From Trypanosoma brucei gambiense DAL972 (lineage: Eukaryota; Euglenozoa; Kinetoplastea; Trypanosomatida; Trypanosomatidae): DNA of 64,000 nt. The notes beneath the pieces are model-generated. The model was not told the DNA's origin. It saw only the letters and a list, made by a program, of their open reading frames with translations, and searched no databases. This document shows positions 30,028 through 41,068 of this stretch, one piece after another; position 1 is the first letter of the stretch, and each line of letters opens with the position of its first letter. The position numbers were made by a program, and so were the translations under genes. The stretch lies in NCBI RefSeq assembly GCF_000210295.1, contig NC_026743.1, forward strand, positions 3,658,001 through 3,722,000, read 5' to 3'.

Positions 30028-31836
30028 ATGGCCAAACCGAAGTACCTAAAAAAGAAGCAAGAAGCCGCTGCAGCGGCGGCGGCAGCTGAGCAGCAAAAAA
30101 AGGAACAAGATGGGGATCCGTCAGTGGCGAAAGGCGCAGGTGCTCCGGATGAGGAACCAAAGAGCTCCGGTGCGATGGTGGCGTTCGCGAATCCCGTGTT
30201 CCGTGACGGTGTGAGCGATATTCTTGTGGAAAAAATCGATATTAGCTACCAGGGAGTTCATATTCTGGAGAATGCCACCTTGAACCTGGTTGCGGGACAC
30301 CGTTATGGTCTTGTGGGTCCTAATGGATGCGGTAAGTCAACTTTGTTGAAGGTTCTTGGCTGTCACGAAATACCGTTTCCCAAACATGTTGATAGGTATT
30401 TTGTGTCGCATGAGGTCGAAGCATCCGATATGTCAGCTATTGACGCAGTAGTGTCCGTGGACAAGGAAAAGGAGCTGCTGGAGAAAGAAATAGAGGAGTT
30501 GGCGCTTGCAGATCAGGAGGATCCTGTAGTGACGCAGCGTATGGATGACATTTACAAGCGCCTGGATGAGTTGGATGCCGACACTGCGCTAGCGCGCGCA
30601 GGGAAAATATTGTTTGGTCTTGGCTTTACGCCAGAGATGCAGTTGCGGCCGACGAAGTCATTTTCTGGTGGGTGGCGTATGCGCATTTCCCTAGCTCAGG
30701 CGCTGTTCATTAATCCAACAGTTCTTCTACTTGACGAACCAACGAACCATCTCGACATTGAGGCCGTGGTGTGGTTGGAGAACTATCTCTCCAAGTTCAA
30801 GAAAATTCTTTTCATGGTATCCCACTCGCAGGATTTCATGAATAGCGTCTGCACCAAGGTGGCTCATATGGCCCGGGGGAAGCTCGATTACTACGACGGA
30901 AACTACGATCAGTACTGCATAACGCGTGCAGAAAAGGAGAGTAACCAGATGCGCCGGTTTCAGTGGGAACAGAACCAGATTAAGAGCATGAAAGAGTATA
31001 TTGCCCGTTTCGGTCATGGTAGTGCAAAGCTTGCACGGCAGGCCCAGTCAAAGGAAAAGACGCTTGCCCGTATGACACGTGGTGGCCTCACTGAAAATGT
31101 GGCCAAAGACAGGCAAGTAAACTTTTGGTTCCCCTGCGCGGGACCGCTTCCCCCGCCGATGCTTCAGTTCCGAGAGGTGTCTTTTGCCTACCCAGGGCGT
31201 GAGCCTCTTTTCCAGGACCTTGAACTTGGAGTAGACATGGAATCACGTATCTGTCTTGTTGGACCGAATGGTGCAGGGAAGACAACCCTGACAAAGCTAA
31301 TGTGCCGTGAGCTGGAACCCACAACTGGTTATGTTGCTAAGAATGCTCACTGCATCATTGCCCGTTTCCATCAGCACTTCGTGGATCAAATCGATTTGTC
31401 CCTTTCGCCGCTAGAGTGGATGGGACAAGAGTACCCAACGGTGACCGACCCCAATATACTGCGCAGCGCGCTCGGACGATTTGGTGTATCTGGCAAACTT
31501 CAGATGACACCCATGAACACCCTTTCGGATGGCCAGAAGTCAAGAGTGGTCTTTTCCTGGATGGCATTCAAAACGCCTCACTTGATGATTCTTGACGAGC
31601 CAACAAACCACCTTGATATTGAGTCCATTGACGCTTTGGCCGATGCGGTTAACAGTTTTGAGGGTGCTGTGGTGGTGGTTTCCCACGATCTCCGCCTCAT
31701 CGCGCAGATTGCCGAAGAAATTTGGATTGTGGACCAGGGGAAATGCCGCAAGTTTGATGGTGACATCGCCGACTACAAGGAACATGTCCAGCGCGAAGTC
31801 AACCGTATGACAGAAGACTACGCCAACCGGAAGTGA
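30028..31836 (+). CDS. ABCF2: ABC-F ATPase, ABCF2/ARB1 type
   Basis: The 602-residue soluble protein has two ABC ATPase cassettes and no membrane helices. Cassette 1 has Walker A GPNGCGKST (97-105), signature SGGWRMR (about 213-219) and Walker B LLLDEPTNHLD (about 233-243). Cassette 2 has GPNGAGKTT (about 412-420), the signature LSDGQKSRV (about 499-507) and LMILDEPTNHLD (about 519-530). The lysine- and alanine-rich N-terminus (KKKQEAAAAAAAAEQQKK) is typical of ABCF2/ARB1, which acts in ribosome biogenesis and nuclear export of subunits. All catalytic motifs are intact. ABCF1 and GCN20/ABCF3 are less likely because the length and N-terminus fit ARB1 better. Confidence 0.94.
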   Translation: MAKPKYLKKKQEAAAAAAAAEQQKKEQDGDPSVAKGAGAPDEEPKSSGAMVAFANPVFRDGVSDILVEKIDISYQGVHILENATLNLVAGHRYGLVGPNGCGKSTLLKVLGCHEIPFPKHVDRYFVSHEVEASDMSAIDAVVSVDKEKELLEKEIEELALADQEDPVVTQRMDDIYKRLDELDADTALARAGKILFGLGFTPEMQLRPTKSFSGGWRMRISLAQALFINPTVLLLDEPTNHLDIEAVVWLENYLSKFKKILFMVSHSQDFMNSVCTKVAHMARGKLDYYDGNYDQYCITRAEKESNQMRRFQWEQNQIKSMKEYIARFGHGSAKLARQAQSKEKTLARMTRGGLTENVAKDRQVNFWFPCAGPLPPPMLQFREVSFAYPGREPLFQDLELGVDMESRICLVGPNGAGKTTLTKLMCRELEPTTGYVAKNAHCIIARFHQHFVDQIDLSLSPLEWMGQEYPTVTDPNILRSALGRFGVSGKLQMTPMNTLSDGQKSRVVFSWMAFKTPHLMILDEPTNHLDIESIDALADAVNSFEGAVVVVSHDLRLIAQIAEEIWIVDQGKCRKFDGDIADYKEHVQREVNRMTEDYANRK

Positions 31837-33581
31837 GTTCTTCTTGTGGACCGCTGCCGTAACATTAAGATGGAAAGGGGGAGGGAAGAGGAAGTGGAAT
31901 GAACTGAAGGTGAGACAGAGTAACACTCGAAGATGGGCCTCCCGGGGCTTGAGTTGCAGAAACAGAAACGGCTAATACGAAAGGCACGAGTACGAAGGTG
32001 GTCTAATTTCTGGGATCTGAAGCCGTCACGTACGTAGGTTCTCCACTCGGTTTCGCCTATGGGAAAGGCAACACGGTCAGACAAATCTGCTTCACTACTT
32101 ACTCCGCTTCATTCGTGCAGGTTGTGCCTCTTTTTATTGTGCAACATTATCGAAACCCTTGGTTCGTTGTAACAGCTGGCACAGGGGATGGAAAAGGGCG
32201 GTGTCACAAACTGGGCTTTACCGCACTTGCACTCGTGTAAGGACCACTGAAGGTGCAACGACGTTTCGTCTTTGATGTGTGTAAAGGAGGAGGAATGTGA
32301 GGGAACAGAAAACGGAGAAAAAAAAACAAAGCAGTTCTTAGTCAAGGTAATACAGGTGGGGAAGTGCCTGAGCCTTGCTTACACTCTGGTTTTCACTGTA
32401 ATGCAGTAATGCGCTGCAACAGGTTTTTAGTAATCTTTTCAAACCGTGGAAGTGGTCTCATCCCCTCCCGCCTTGTTTCTCCGCACATTCCCCTCTAACT
32501 GGTTACTGCCTTTAAAGTGGTAAGTTTTTTTTTTTTAAATAGGAGGCAAGCTTCGCGTTTTCGGTCCTTTTCGTGTAGCTTACTTAGCTCACACTCTCGT
32601 TTTTTAAAAATATCTGATAATTTCCATGTACTTAATCATTTCTTTTTCTCTACATAATTTTTCTTCACACCAAGTGCGTACATGGTATATTAGTTTAGGA
32701 TCATTCGTGCGCTTGTAAAGTTCACATTAGAGGGGAGGGCTGGAAAGGATTTTGTAATGCAGCGGAAGCGGTTGGGAAAATAAGCGGCGCTCAAGAGTTG
32801 TGAATATTAGTTGTAATCCGAAACAAGGTCAATGGCGTGGGGAAATTCCGTTGTGGTAACGGTGTTTATCTTGTTTTTGTTCAGTCTTCATTACTCCCCG
32901 CCAGCGTGCGGAAATCGAGTACAACTTATACCCTTCAACATTGCATGTCCCACCCGGGTCGCCAGGTTGTGGAACAGATGGAAACAGCTATGTTTTCTTA
33001 TTTTTTTTCAATTGTAATTAATGTGCCGCGCTCGACACTTGCCAGCGGTGTGGACTCAGTTCCACCGGATCCCGCTTGCACGCTCTCATGCATGTGCCAC
33101 CGTGTTGTGTCTTTTTTTTTTTTGCGTGTGTATGTGTGTGTGTGACGAGCGGCGGATATGAATGAAATTTGTGAAAGAAGGTTAAACGGCTTATTCTCGC
33201 CTATTCACCCATTTATGGGGAACTATGTTCGATTGAGGCGTGTATGCTCATTTTTGTATTCCACAATTGTAGAAGTGTATAAAGTCACATACATGCGCAC
33301 GCACTCGTATGTGAAGGCAACAATTTCTTCCCATCTCTTCATCTTTTCTCTATTCGAACAGGGGACTCGCACCCCACATTGTGGCACAACACAACGGTAA
33401 AAAAGAAAAAGAAAAGCGGGATCGCTGTTGCGCTCATTCACACGTTTCGTGGAACATAATTCGGTAAGCGTCTCAAGTTGTATCCGCTGCAGATTTTAAA
33501 TTGACGTGTTAGGGGAAAGTTTCGACACCTCCCGCCAACGACAGAGGACGCGAAGACACAACGACATACCGGGTACTACCG
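31837..33581 (+). other. Intergenic region, 1.7 kb
   Basis: No gene is supported on either strand. T runs lie at about 32526-32536, 33000-33008 and 33112-33123, the last running into a GT run (33125-33143). The pyrimidine tract with CAG at 33359-33361 is annotated separately. Open frames here have no conserved features. Confidence 0.6.
33321..33361 (+). promoter_or_regulatory. Putative trans-splice acceptor for VPS53
   Basis: A pyrimidine-rich tract (33323-33353) is followed by CAG at 33359-33361, about 220 bases before the VPS53 start. Confidence 0.5.
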
Positions 33582-36089
33582 ATGCAGTCTGTGAGGTTCA
33601 GCGAAGTGGTGGAGAGGGCGCTTGCGGAATCTTTCCCCTCCGCCGACACTTTTGATAGGTCCGACTTCGATCCTGTTAATTATATCAATAAGGCCTTCCC
33701 TGATGCGGCGAGTTTGTCGGAGCTTCCGGCATTTGTCGAGAGCAGCGAAGCTCGATTGAGGGAAACAGAGTGTTCATTGGTGAGGTCGGTGGAGGCACAG
33801 GCAGCGAACGCAGTGACTGCCGATAAGGATCTTCGCAACGCAAAGGCCGCTGTTGCCGCACTCTATGAACGCGTTTCAGACATCAAGTTGAAAGCAGCGA
33901 AGAGCGAGGACACCGTACATGAATTGTGTCATCAAATTCGTCAACTTGATACAGCCAAAACGAACCTAACAGCGGGCATCAACTTGCTGCGCTCGCTGCA
34001 GCTTTGGATGCTGCAACTGCAGACCCTCTCCACGGCCTTTGAGCGTGGTAAGTTCATTCAGTGCCGAGATGCGTTGGCAGAGGTGCAGAAACACTCAGTC
34101 ACGTTTAGTTCTTTGAAGAATATACCAAAAGTTAAGCAACTCTTCGATAAACAGGCAGTGCTATGTGAGAAACTCGACTACTGTATTCGCTATAAGGTTT
34201 TTGGAAGCCTTAACGTCGAGTCGCTCGACGAGAAACAGTTGTCGGAGGCGAGCGCAGTTATTGACCTCCTGGGCAACAACAGCATTCGGGCTATCCGTGA
34301 AAGTTTCATTTCCACCATGCTGGAGTCGTACACACAGCGGTTTCAACCGGGAACAGAAAGTGCTCAATTGGAACGCACCGAGCGACGGTATGTTTACATT
34401 CGTACGCTTCTTGAGCAGAATGAATCTCTTTTCCGTAATGCGTTTCCGCTTCGCTGGTGTGTGCCACAAGAGTTGTGCTTAACCTTCTGCCTCCGCACTA
34501 AGGCAGACCTGGATCAGCTTCTGAGCGAAGCAAGTGGAAACGTCGATGTGGTGGTGCTCACCTATGTACTGCAGAAAACTATTGATGTGGAGCGTGACCT
34601 AACCCATATGATGGCTTGGACAGGGGACTTCCCCGGGAAAGAGGCATTGCCTCAGTACAGATATAATGGCATCATTCTGTCATCCTTCAAGGATCACATG
34701 AAGCTCTTTGTAGACAACGAAGACAAGCTCATGGGTGAAGCATTATCTCAGCCCATTCTTATAGAGCCAGAAAAAAGCGTGAAGGGTGGTGGGGGTGACA
34801 ATGAGGGCAGCACCGCAAAGAATGAGCCTGTGTACGGATGGGGCGAGGAGTCCGGCAGTTCTGTAGGTCTGACGATCCCCCTCTCGGCAGACCTTTTCCT
34901 ATTCATAAGGGAGAGTCTGAAGCGTGCGTTGCGTATCTCTCAGCAGGATGTGTTACTGGATATGGCCGCGGTTTGGCGGAAGTACCTCCTGCACTTTGCA
35001 GAATCTGTCGGGTCACTCATCCCCAACCCTGCCTGTACTCGACAGGATGTAAGACACGCGTGTATTATTGCAAATACAATGGAGTTGTGTCAATCTACCA
35101 GCAAAGGTCTTGGTGACGAAGTTTGTACCCGAGGCGAGGTTCCGGCTCGGGTGATGGGCTTCGAACAAGTGTCGGAGACATTCTCCGCTTTGTACAGCAA
35201 AGCCATAGTTTCCATTGTTAAGGGAATAGAAGCCAATATGACTCCCCTCATCATACAATATGGAAATGAGCGCCTCTCTAATAACATCGAAGATCACCTG
35301 GATGTTCACGATGAGTCTCCTCATATACGGTCCATGACTGCCAGCCTACACGACATGATGGAAGTTTGCGCGGTACTGCTCCCACAAACAAACCTCCGGT
35401 TTCTCCTCGACAAATTAGCCGCTACTGTGGTACCTTTGTATACCGAAATATATTACCGATCAAAGTGCCTGTTGAGTGGCACCGCTGTAGGTCTCATGCG
35501 GGTTGACTCGTCAGCGCTGGAGCGTACGTTCGTTCAGCTCCCCAACTATAATGATCCCGAGCGCTTCGAGCCGTCAAAGGTTTCCGGGTATTTGAAACTT
35601 GTCCGGCGGGAGTTTGACCGCTTCAATCGCACGCTGAATGTATTACAGGTGGACCCCACCATGGACGCATTCGTTGATGTGTACTATGAAGCTATGTTAC
35701 CTGAGGACAGATCCATTCAAAACTTCGTGCGCCTTGTGGAAATGAAAGGACGACGGCGGGAGGACATACCGGCATGGATTGCTGCCCTTTCCAAACGAGG
35801 GGTTGTGGAGGTAACGAGACGTGACGGTCAGCGCGAGGTGGCCCGTGCTGCCACGATTAATACAAGTGAACAACCGAATTCCGGTAAAGGGTCGAAGATT
35901 TTTGGTAATCTTACCAACGTCGTTGGCCGAAATGCGCAACGGAGCGCCTCCCCAAACCCGCCACGGACCAGCGCGGCTAAAAAGACACAACTGGAAAAGG
36001 GATTTGGTGAGCGTCTGGCGGAAGCGGCGTCTTCAATGAAGTTTCTTTCTAACTTTAAGAAGGACAGCAACGACAATAGTGCTAATTAG
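33582..36089 (+). CDS. VPS53: VPS53, GARP/EARP tethering complex subunit
   Basis: The 835-residue protein matches VPS53. The N-terminal signature FDPVNYINKAFPDAASLSEL (about residues 29-48) corresponds to the family FDAVDYIN..FPTEQSL block. It is followed by a coiled-coil region including VSDIKLKAAKSEDTVHEL and IRQLDTAKTNLTAGINLLRS (about 127-146). The long C-terminal helical-bundle part is as expected for a CATCHR-type tether. GARP (VPS51-54) tethers endosome-derived vesicles at the trans-Golgi network. The last 70 residues are polar and basic (SGKGSKIFGNLTN..., NPPRTSAAKK), probably disordered. Similar-looking COG subunits are excluded by the N-terminal signature. The other GARP subunits are not in this window. 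Confidence 0.88.
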   Translation: MQSVRFSEVVERALAESFPSADTFDRSDFDPVNYINKAFPDAASLSELPAFVESSEARLRETECSLVRSVEAQAANAVTADKDLRNAKAAVAALYERVSDIKLKAAKSEDTVHELCHQIRQLDTAKTNLTAGINLLRSLQLWMLQLQTLSTAFERGKFIQCRDALAEVQKHSVTFSSLKNIPKVKQLFDKQAVLCEKLDYCIRYKVFGSLNVESLDEKQLSEASAVIDLLGNNSIRAIRESFISTMLESYTQRFQPGTESAQLERTERRYVYIRTLLEQNESLFRNAFPLRWCVPQELCLTFCLRTKADLDQLLSEASGNVDVVVLTYVLQKTIDVERDLTHMMAWTGDFPGKEALPQYRYNGIILSSFKDHMKLFVDNEDKLMGEALSQPILIEPEKSVKGGGGDNEGSTAKNEPVYGWGEESGSSVGLTIPLSADLFLFIRESLKRALRISQQDVLLDMAAVWRKYLLHFAESVGSLIPNPACTRQDVRHACIIANTMELCQSTSKGLGDEVCTRGEVPARVMGFEQVSETFSALYSKAIVSIVKGIEANMTPLIIQYGNERLSNNIEDHLDVHDESPHIRSMTASLHDMMEVCAVLLPQTNLRFLLDKLAATVVPLYTEIYYRSKCLLSGTAVGLMRVDSSALERTFVQLPNYNDPERFEPSKVSGYLKLVRREFDRFNRTLNVLQVDPTMDAFVDVYYEAMLPEDRSIQNFVRLVEMKGRRREDIPAWIAALSKRGVVEVTRRDGQREVARAATINTSEQPNSGKGSKIFGNLTNVVGRNAQRSASPNPPRTSAAKKTQLEKGFGERLAEAASSMKFLSNFKKDSNDNSAN

Positions 36090-36714
36090 CTTGTCGACGC
36101 TACTTCTCTATGTGCCGTTGTTTCAGTAATTCGTGCTAAGTTTGTGCAGTAATGGGCACATGTGTATCGTGTTTTCCCCTTTGCCGTAACTGGTGACTCT
36201 GCTACTGCTAGTATGCGCCGAGTCCGTTGATCTGTTTGCTCTCTCGCCCGGTGTCTGTAGGGCCAATTTTTTTTTTGAAAACACAGTGACTGTGGGGGCT
36301 AGTGCTTCAATTCGCATGAATTAGCCGGTTCATCTGTTGTCTCTTGTGCTACGTTTTCTGCTCCAGTGTGTGTCCTTGTTTGGTCTTTTTACTTGCCCTA
36401 TGCTTGCTGTTATATACATCGCAATCGACAAGGAGTGCAAACCACCTACTGACCCGTTGTTTTCACTTTTTAACCGTTTCTCGCCTTTTCTGCAGCGAAG
36501 TGCCACCTGATCTTACGGTGCGCGTGCACTGTCACCCGGTCAACGTGTTCCGGTGAAACGTGAGCTAAGTTCAATCGGTCGGGGAGGTCGACGTCGTAAA
36601 AGCTCTGGAAGGAAAGAAAATTAATCAATTCGGATTCGTTCCGATACCCTCTTTTGTAGTTAACTAGTGAGTAGGTTGTATCGTCATCGCATGGCTACCC
36701 TTCGGTTTCATTGA
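36090..36714 (+). other. Intergenic region with upstream mini-ORF
   Basis: No full gene is seen. It contains a pyrimidine tract with CAG at 36493-36495 (annotated separately). A seven-codon open frame at 36691-36714 has a TGA that abuts the ATG at 36715 of the kinesin-like gene. Confidence 0.55.
36459..36495 (+). promoter_or_regulatory. Putative trans-splice acceptor for kinesin-like gene
   Basis: A pyrimidine-rich run (36459-36490) ends in CTGCAG at 36490-36495, about 220 bases before ATG 36715. Its presence suggests that the locus is, or was, expressed. Confidence 0.5.
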
Positions 36715-39700
36715 ATGCTGACTGCACTGCATGTAACACTTCCACGTGGACAAGCACGCCACGACCAGAGATGCCCCAACAGGTGCATTGTGGCGAATGA
36801 AAACACAGGTGAGGTTTCCCTCATCCCAGTCGTGCACCCGTCAGAGCGGGAACCCCTTTCCAGAGGCCCTGTGGACGACACCGACGACGAGGGGGATGAG
36901 GTGCAGTTTTGTTTCGGCCACATTTCCATCAGCCCCCACCACAGTAGCATTTTCGCTAAGCAGCTGGCTCCACTCCTCCAGGAATTGTGGCGCTGTTTCC
37001 TCTGTTACCGGTGGGGGTGTGCAAACTCGGCAGCGAAGGAAGAAGATATCCGTAAGAGCCACTCAGGATGCCCCCGTAGCAGTAACCCCGCGTGAGTTTC
37101 AGAAAAAGGAAGACCGTGGTGCAGGGTTTGTTCAAACGAGCTCTACTCTTTGACACGCTCTGTGTTCGTCTACGGAAGTCAGTCGACTACGGATCGCCGA
37201 AGTCTGTTCATTCATCTAGCAAAGGCTACCGGACAAACCTTAGTGCAGTACGTTGATTTTGCCTCCCCTTTCTGTTGTGGTGATCGCTGTAGTGTTTCAT
37301 TCTCGTTAGTTGATTTGCACCATCGATGGGGTGTGCGGGATGTGCTGAATATCGACGATGTAAGGCAGGGGTATAGCGGCCCTCATCGCACGAGGCAGAG
37401 CCAAACGCAAGGAAGGTTGTGGGTACCGCCGAAGCGCGAGGGACTTAGTAACGGAGAAAACGTTTCGCAGCGCATACTTTGCGCTATTAAGCAGGCTGAG
37501 GCTCCACGGTCATTGTGCACCTTTGCGGAAAGGGAGGACCATACGTTACGAAGCACACTTGTGCTTACTTTCTTTATTTCCAGGCACTCACATGGCGCGG
37601 TTGAATTAACCGCGGATGGAGCTACACTCTGGGGACATAAGCACTGCCATCGGGAGAGGCGCAGAGAAGGTTCTGTAGAGGAAGCACGGATCAACATCAT
37701 CCTTCTCCCAGACAGTGTAGCGGCAGCTCGCGGTAGGCGTGATGCTGAAGAATCTCGTTCACTGGCACGGGTCCTCCAAGCATGTGGAGGTTGGCGTAAA
37801 AAGGTGGAGGAGGGGGAAGATCCTGCAAGCGCTGGGGCGGTACATGGCCGGGAACCAGGTCGTGTTGGGTCGGTATCCGCTGATCGGTTTGGTGGTGAGG
37901 TACAGCGCCCGCACTCAGAGGTGACCTCGGTGTCGTTGTGTGCTTCGCCGCTACTAAGTCATCTTTTCTATACCACTGCACATTACATTTGTCACGTGGG
38001 AAAGGGTCTCTATTCTTCGGACCTCCACAACCCAGAGGCGAAGAGGGTGGGGACGGGCAATTGTGCTGGGTGCATCGGCGGTGCCGAACGGCACTCACCA
38101 GGGGTATCTTCCCATTGTAGTAGTTGTAACTCGTCATTATTTGGGTCATGTGGCTCCAGCATTGCCGTTGACTGCGTTGACGCAAGTCTTGGGAAAAGCA
38201 TTGTTGTGTGCTGTGTCAATTCGGGACTGGATCACCGCCCCCAAGTGCGTCAAGCTCTTTTCTTCGTTCATCGTGCGACAGCCGGTGGAAAGTCTCAGGG
38301 CGCCACTCCCTGCGAAAGAAAGAGCTTTGAGAATTCTGGATCAATCAGTGAAGTCAGACAATATTTCCAGAAAAAAAAGGTGGAACGGGAAAACGTTTTT
38401 TCTTGTGAACACGGCATGCGGCAAAGTCCGGAAAGACGGTCCGCTCCGATCCCTCAGCCTAATGATACCACGAAACCTGTGTGCAGAGAGTTAGGAGAGC
38501 GTCCTACCGATTTCGCCCCGTCCCCCGGTGATGCGGGCGCTTCCAGTGATAGGATCTGCAGCAAGAGCAAACATTGCTGTGAGAATCACGTGGAGCTGGG
38601 TTCCCCCAGTAGTGAGCCTCCGCAGACAACCCACACCGCAACGGGAATGCATCGTCTCCACAAGCGCACAGTCTTTGGAGGGTATGATGGGTATCAAACA
38701 TATAACTTTCCCCATGTAAACCATGACCAAAGTGATAAGGACTGTTCTTCGCATGGATTCTTATTCGACGTAGACAAGAACATGAGTGCACACTCGAGAG
38801 TTGTGGAAGAAGCTGCATCAAAGGGAAACCAGCTCTCAGGTCTGAGCCGAGGGTGTACTCGGTTCTGCACGCCGGGCAACGCACACAGTCCCCTTACACC
38901 ACACGCGAGACATATGCCCGGTGAATCCTCGACGTATAATTGCAGTGCAGCTCGCGCCGCGTTGCTTGAGGAAGGACATACGGAAGAGGAGGAAGAAAAA
39001 AAACGTCCCTGCGGTAACGTTGCTCAACTGCCGCGCTCGCAAGTGAGTGCCAGCGAGGGGCTGAACATCTCCGGTGGGCTGGTGGGGTGGGCGAAGGGAT
39101 CTCACGAACACTGCAAGGGACCCGCGAGTGCAATGAAAAGGACCGACGAGTTGGCACACGCATATTGGGACCTCATTGAAGCGGAGGTGGAAACCCATGA
39201 TTCGATAGATCATTACGTTAGACACCATGTGGTCGCACCACCACGCACCTCCTCTTCACCTGAACCGCAACGGGAAGTGCCCTTATGGAAGGAAGGACGC
39301 GTGGAAGAAGACAGGAAGTCGCTCGGTATGCCAGAGAAGCTGCTGCTGCGAAAAAAAAATGTTGATAAGTCGACGACAACAGCCGCCACATCGACAGAAC
39401 AGCGTGTTGAGAAAATTATCAATAAAATGGAGGTGCAACTTCTTCTTTTAGGGTACCGGCTCTTCCTTTCTGGATTATCAGAAGATGCAGATCCCGTATA
39501 TGTTGCGGAAAGCCGTGATCTGACACGTGACGAGGGAAGTGCCCACGCCAGCAACCACACGGGCGTCCACCTTCCAAAACACCTTTTTGACACGCTAGCA
39601 TCCAACCCAGCGCAGCAACCGGGAACCCTTGGCAAATCTGAGAGCTATCGTGTGGCTGGAAAGACCACATTTGAACAAAGCCTTTGTTGGAAGTGTCTTG

Positions 39701-40236
39701 CACATCGACACACTCGAAAAGACGATGCGTATAGAAGGTTTCTGGATGTGCTTCAGGCATTGTGCGGGCGTATCACCCCTGAAGGGTGGCTTGACCGTAC
39801 ATCTCCATTCGCGGAGGAAGAGCAGGAGGAGCGGATGGGTACTGGAGAACTATCAAGGAACTTGCCCTTCTCTGTTTCGTCTATGGAGCAGCGTGAATCA
39901 TCGTTATTACTGCAGGCTAGCAAGCTTACAACGGCGCTGCATCAACGGCGGACCCACAAGCAGCAAGTGATACATGATGATGCATGTATGCAAATAGCAG
40001 AGTTGCAGGAGGAACTGAGGAGAGAACGAGAGCAGCGCCGAAAGCTGCAGGAAGAGCTCGCAGAACTTCGTTTTCGGACAAGCAAATATAAGGCCAAGCT
40101 CTCTTTCATTGACAGTACATTGAAGCCAATGGTCACCAATGGAATCAAGGAACTGGAGGCAATGATCAGTGAGCGAAAGAGGATGCGGAGGTCTTCACGG
40201 GAGGGAGGGCGGAGTGGTGACGGGATAGAACCGTAA
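36715..40236 (+). pseudogene. Kinesin-like gene, interrupted (in-frame TGA; possible frameshifts)
   Basis: One frame runs from ATG 36715 to the stop at 40234-40236 with a single TGA at 37093-37095; after it 1046 codons are open. Before the TGA, the order of elements fits a kinesin motor: a strand LHVTLPRG, then VQFCFGHISISPHHSSIFAK and a helix QLAPLLQELW. After it, RSVFVYGSQSTTDRRSLF (37159-37212) lies where the P-loop should be but lacks GxxxxGKT. VSFSLVDLHHRWGVRDVLNI (from about 37288) and VTSVSLCASPLLSHLFYTT (37921-37977) follow. In two places the +1-shifted frame looks more kinesin- or protein-like: 36990-37150 and 37800-37915, where KILQALGRYMAGNQ then VVLGRYPLIGLVVRY recalls the L-ALG...R-S-L-TRLL helix. 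The region 38000-38350 behaves similarly. The C-terminal 600 residues from ATG 38416 look intact and end in a coiled coil (about 39985-40190). A decaying pseudogene, sequencing errors or a divergent gene with a later start are all possible. Confidence 0.5.
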
Positions 40237-41068
40237 AGCATCCACCTTTTTCCCTTGTAGTTTGTTTGTATATATTTTGTCTTGCGTGAGCCACACTCTA
40301 TCATGTATTTCGGGAATTTCCCCAACCTTCACCTTTGATGTTGTACTGTAGTTGGCTGATCAGGAATACCTTTGCTTACCCTTACTTGGATGAATAATGA
40401 CCTGTTTTCTTTTCTGTCGTTGAAGTGACGCCATGTTTTCATTCCCCCTTCCTACACTCCCGATATCAGCTTGTGGGGGTGGGAGTGTTGTTTATTTGTA
40501 CTTGTTTGTTTGCTGGTTTCACAGCTCTTCTAAACCAGTATCACCCTTTAAAAGCGGCACGTGAGCATCCCTCTGGTTTTGTACGTTGGCAATGCAAAGG
40601 TGATTGGAAAAGAATGTCAGTACACCGTGGGCTCCGTTCCTTCTTCCGTACGCATGCAAAAGGTAAGTATGTGCATGTGCGTGTGGCTGTGTGCGCATGT
40701 GGGTTCTTCATTGACGCCTCTTCTCGGCCAAACCGTGGGGATACTTATCAGCGGCTACATACCATCAAATTACATCTTCTTCTAATGTACCCTCACGTTC
40801 AGCCCCAGCCGCTTTTTTTTTCTGATTTTCCAAGCTGTCTACAGCACGCCCATTGATACGCGGGTGTAGACATCAGGGTTAAAACGTTAGCGCGCGTGCG
40901 TACACGCAACTATATTTTTGGTGTGCACCTTCGCATTCATATATACGTATAAATATATATAAGTACGTGGCACGCCGCATCTCAGATTTAACGATCTACG
41001 TCAGCAGGATACGTTTGAAACATCACATACCACCTGCGGAGGGACGGTAACTCGCAAGTGTGTGTGAG
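40237..41068 (+). other. Intergenic region
   Basis: No gene is supported. An AT-rich block (about 40937-40962, ATATATACG... pattern) and short pyrimidine tracts (40425-40450, 40810-40822) are present. Confidence 0.55.

Noticed and set aside
33350..33380. GTTCGAAT on the minus strand, tRNA B-box-like
   Set aside because: The flanking bases cannot pair into a T-arm stem and no A box or acceptor stem is found.
33582..36089. COG-complex or exocyst subunit
   Set aside because: The FDPVNYINKAFP block and the following coiled coil are specific to VPS53.
37093..37095. TGA read as selenocysteine
   Set aside because: The neighbouring residues (Ser-Asn-Pro-Ala before it) do not resemble any known selenoprotein context, and the frame around the TGA looks non-coding compared with the +1 frame.
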